A stretch of DNA of 64,000 bases, from NCBI RefSeq assembly GCF_000003815.2, contig NC_049981.1:2408010-2472009 (forward strand), read 5' to 3'. Below, in pieces: positions 63,046 to 64,000 of the stretch; position 1 is the first letter of the stretch; the number at the start of each line of letters is the position of its first letter. Both the position numbers and the translations under genes were made by a program. Source of the DNA: Branchiostoma floridae (taxonomy: Eukaryota > Chordata > Leptocardii > Amphioxiformes > Branchiostomatidae). Under the pieces are notes generated by a model that saw nothing but the letters and a program-made list of their open reading frames with translations, had not been told where the DNA came from and did no database searches.

Positions 63046-63600
63046 CCGCTTAAAAACCACAGGAAGGCGGCCGCAAAGGCTCCTTTCTTCCCTCACAATC
63101 GTTAGCCATGGTTGAAACCACTGTGAAGTCAAGGCAAGGTCTATCGCGCCACCTAGCGTGTAATGTAGATTTTGCATTCTCGTTCTGCTAACTTCTACAC
63201 TTCATTGGAACTGGAACAAAAGCAATGTAATAGGATCACTAGGCAGCTAAGTAGCTGGTATTGTGACCGCATACATATTTTGTACCAAAATGAACATAAC
63301 GTGTTGATAATTGAATAATACTAGCGGTAAACTTGAAGAAATGCTCCTTGTAAATCCCGCTCTGCACTTTGTACTGTGACTCCAAAAGTTGCTCACATCT
63401 CTAAACTTAGCCCCAACCCTATCCAGAACCCTAACCCTGACTCTAACCCTAAACTAATCCACAACCCCAACCCTAACTTCACGCACGCACGCGCATTCGC
63501 CTCACGTAGCCAAAAAATCTGGCTAAGCACAAAATTGGTTCCGTTATGGCAGTTTCTACTTCTTCACTTTCTCAGATGGGATGTAATAAAGCATGGCATG
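63046..63600 (+). other. Probable 3' UTR of the peptide gene
   Basis: Non-coding. AATAAA at 63585-63590 is a good poly(A) signal candidate. Contains telomere-like CCCTAA repeats at 63406-63475. Confidence 0.5.
63406..63475. repeat. Degenerate CCCTAA (telomere-like) repeats
   Basis: About eight copies of AACCCTA/AACCCCA with variants. Interstitial and decayed, so it does not mark a chromosome end here. Confidence 0.75.
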
Positions 63601-63749
63601 AGCAGTGCTGGTACTGGTGGAAGTCTTCTGTTTGGCTCTGTGCGCAACGTTGTAGTATATAACAAAGTTAGGAGAGGTAGAAACGGATAGATATATAGAT
63701 ATCGATAGAGTAAGGAGCCGTTGGATAGAGATAGATAGACGGGGTTCAG

Positions 63750-63862
63750 ATGTGTTTGTATGTGAGTGAGTGAGTGTGTGTGTGTGTGCGTGTGTGTGTT
63801 TGTGTGTGTGTTTGTATTTGAATTCGTGTGTATGTGTGCCCGTGTTTTATGCCTGTGTGTGA

Positions 63863-63935
<73 letters not shown>
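63750..63935. repeat. (GT)n and (CT)n microsatellites
   Basis: A GT-rich tract (63750-63830) is followed by a ~58-bp pure CT run (63866-63924) and another GT run. Confidence 0.95.
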
Positions 63936-63941
<6 letters not shown>

Positions 63942-64000
63942 CTTCAATCAACGTACTATGAAAATACTCAAACGAAAATCACATATAAATCTTAAACTTT

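Noticed and set aside
62269-63177. 302-codon antisense ORF over the peptide array
   Set aside because: It exists only because the 51-bp unit is a multiple of three. The + strand frame has splice sites, a signal peptide and processing sites.
63406-63475. Chromosome end (telomere)
   Set aside because: The CCCTAA copies are few and degenerate and ordinary sequence continues on both sides.

Overview
The window looks like animal nuclear DNA, most likely a cephalochordate (Branchiostoma-type) genome. The evidence is intron-rich genes with GT-AG boundaries, a BCL9/legless-type Wnt co-factor, an ankyrin-LRR-Roc-COR protein, CR1-like LINE fragments, tRNA-derived SINEs, TA-flanked MITEs and abundant intronic minisatellites. 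The species is an inference; nothing here names it. All four genes I can support lie on the + strand.

Layout. 1-2669: non-coding, with a fold-back element and a SINE. 2670-11372: a long, apparently intronless, repeat-rich gene of unknown function. It encodes six copies of a ~120-residue domain I do not recognise, three copies of a ~37-residue motif and several tandem-repeat tracts. It is interrupted by two mutually compensating one-base indels near 5742 and 5846. 11373-20320: 3' UTR, a 43-bp minisatellite, SINE, LINE and MITE remnants, and unannotated DNA. 20321-29349: eleven exons of a kinase-less ROCO protein (ANK-LRR-Roc-COR plus a Cys/His-rich tail); its 5' end was not found.

32761-57015: fifteen exons whose splice phases join into one 1,994-codon frame. 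The first eight (290 codons) resemble the N-terminal DDT/WHIM region of the chromatin factor CECR2. The last seven encode a BCL9/legless protein with HD1, HD2 and HD3. This is either a chimeric gene or two genes in tandem whose boundary I cannot see; the phases and the lack of an in-frame Met at the start of the BCL9 part favour a fusion.

61423-63045: a three-exon gene for a secreted peptide precursor. It has a signal peptide, a short spacer and fifteen tandem 17-residue units, twelve ending in Gly-Lys-Arg. It should yield many copies of an amidated peptide of the type (p)QFQDPQENLGNGFP-amide. Long shadow ORFs in other frames hide this gene. It is the strongest candidate here for an undescribed system.

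A recurring structural feature is the tandem duplication of exon edges. At least eight exon boundaries are accompanied in the adjacent intron by 2-9 decayed copies of the splice site plus a few exon bases. Many of the intronic minisatellites in the window arise this way.
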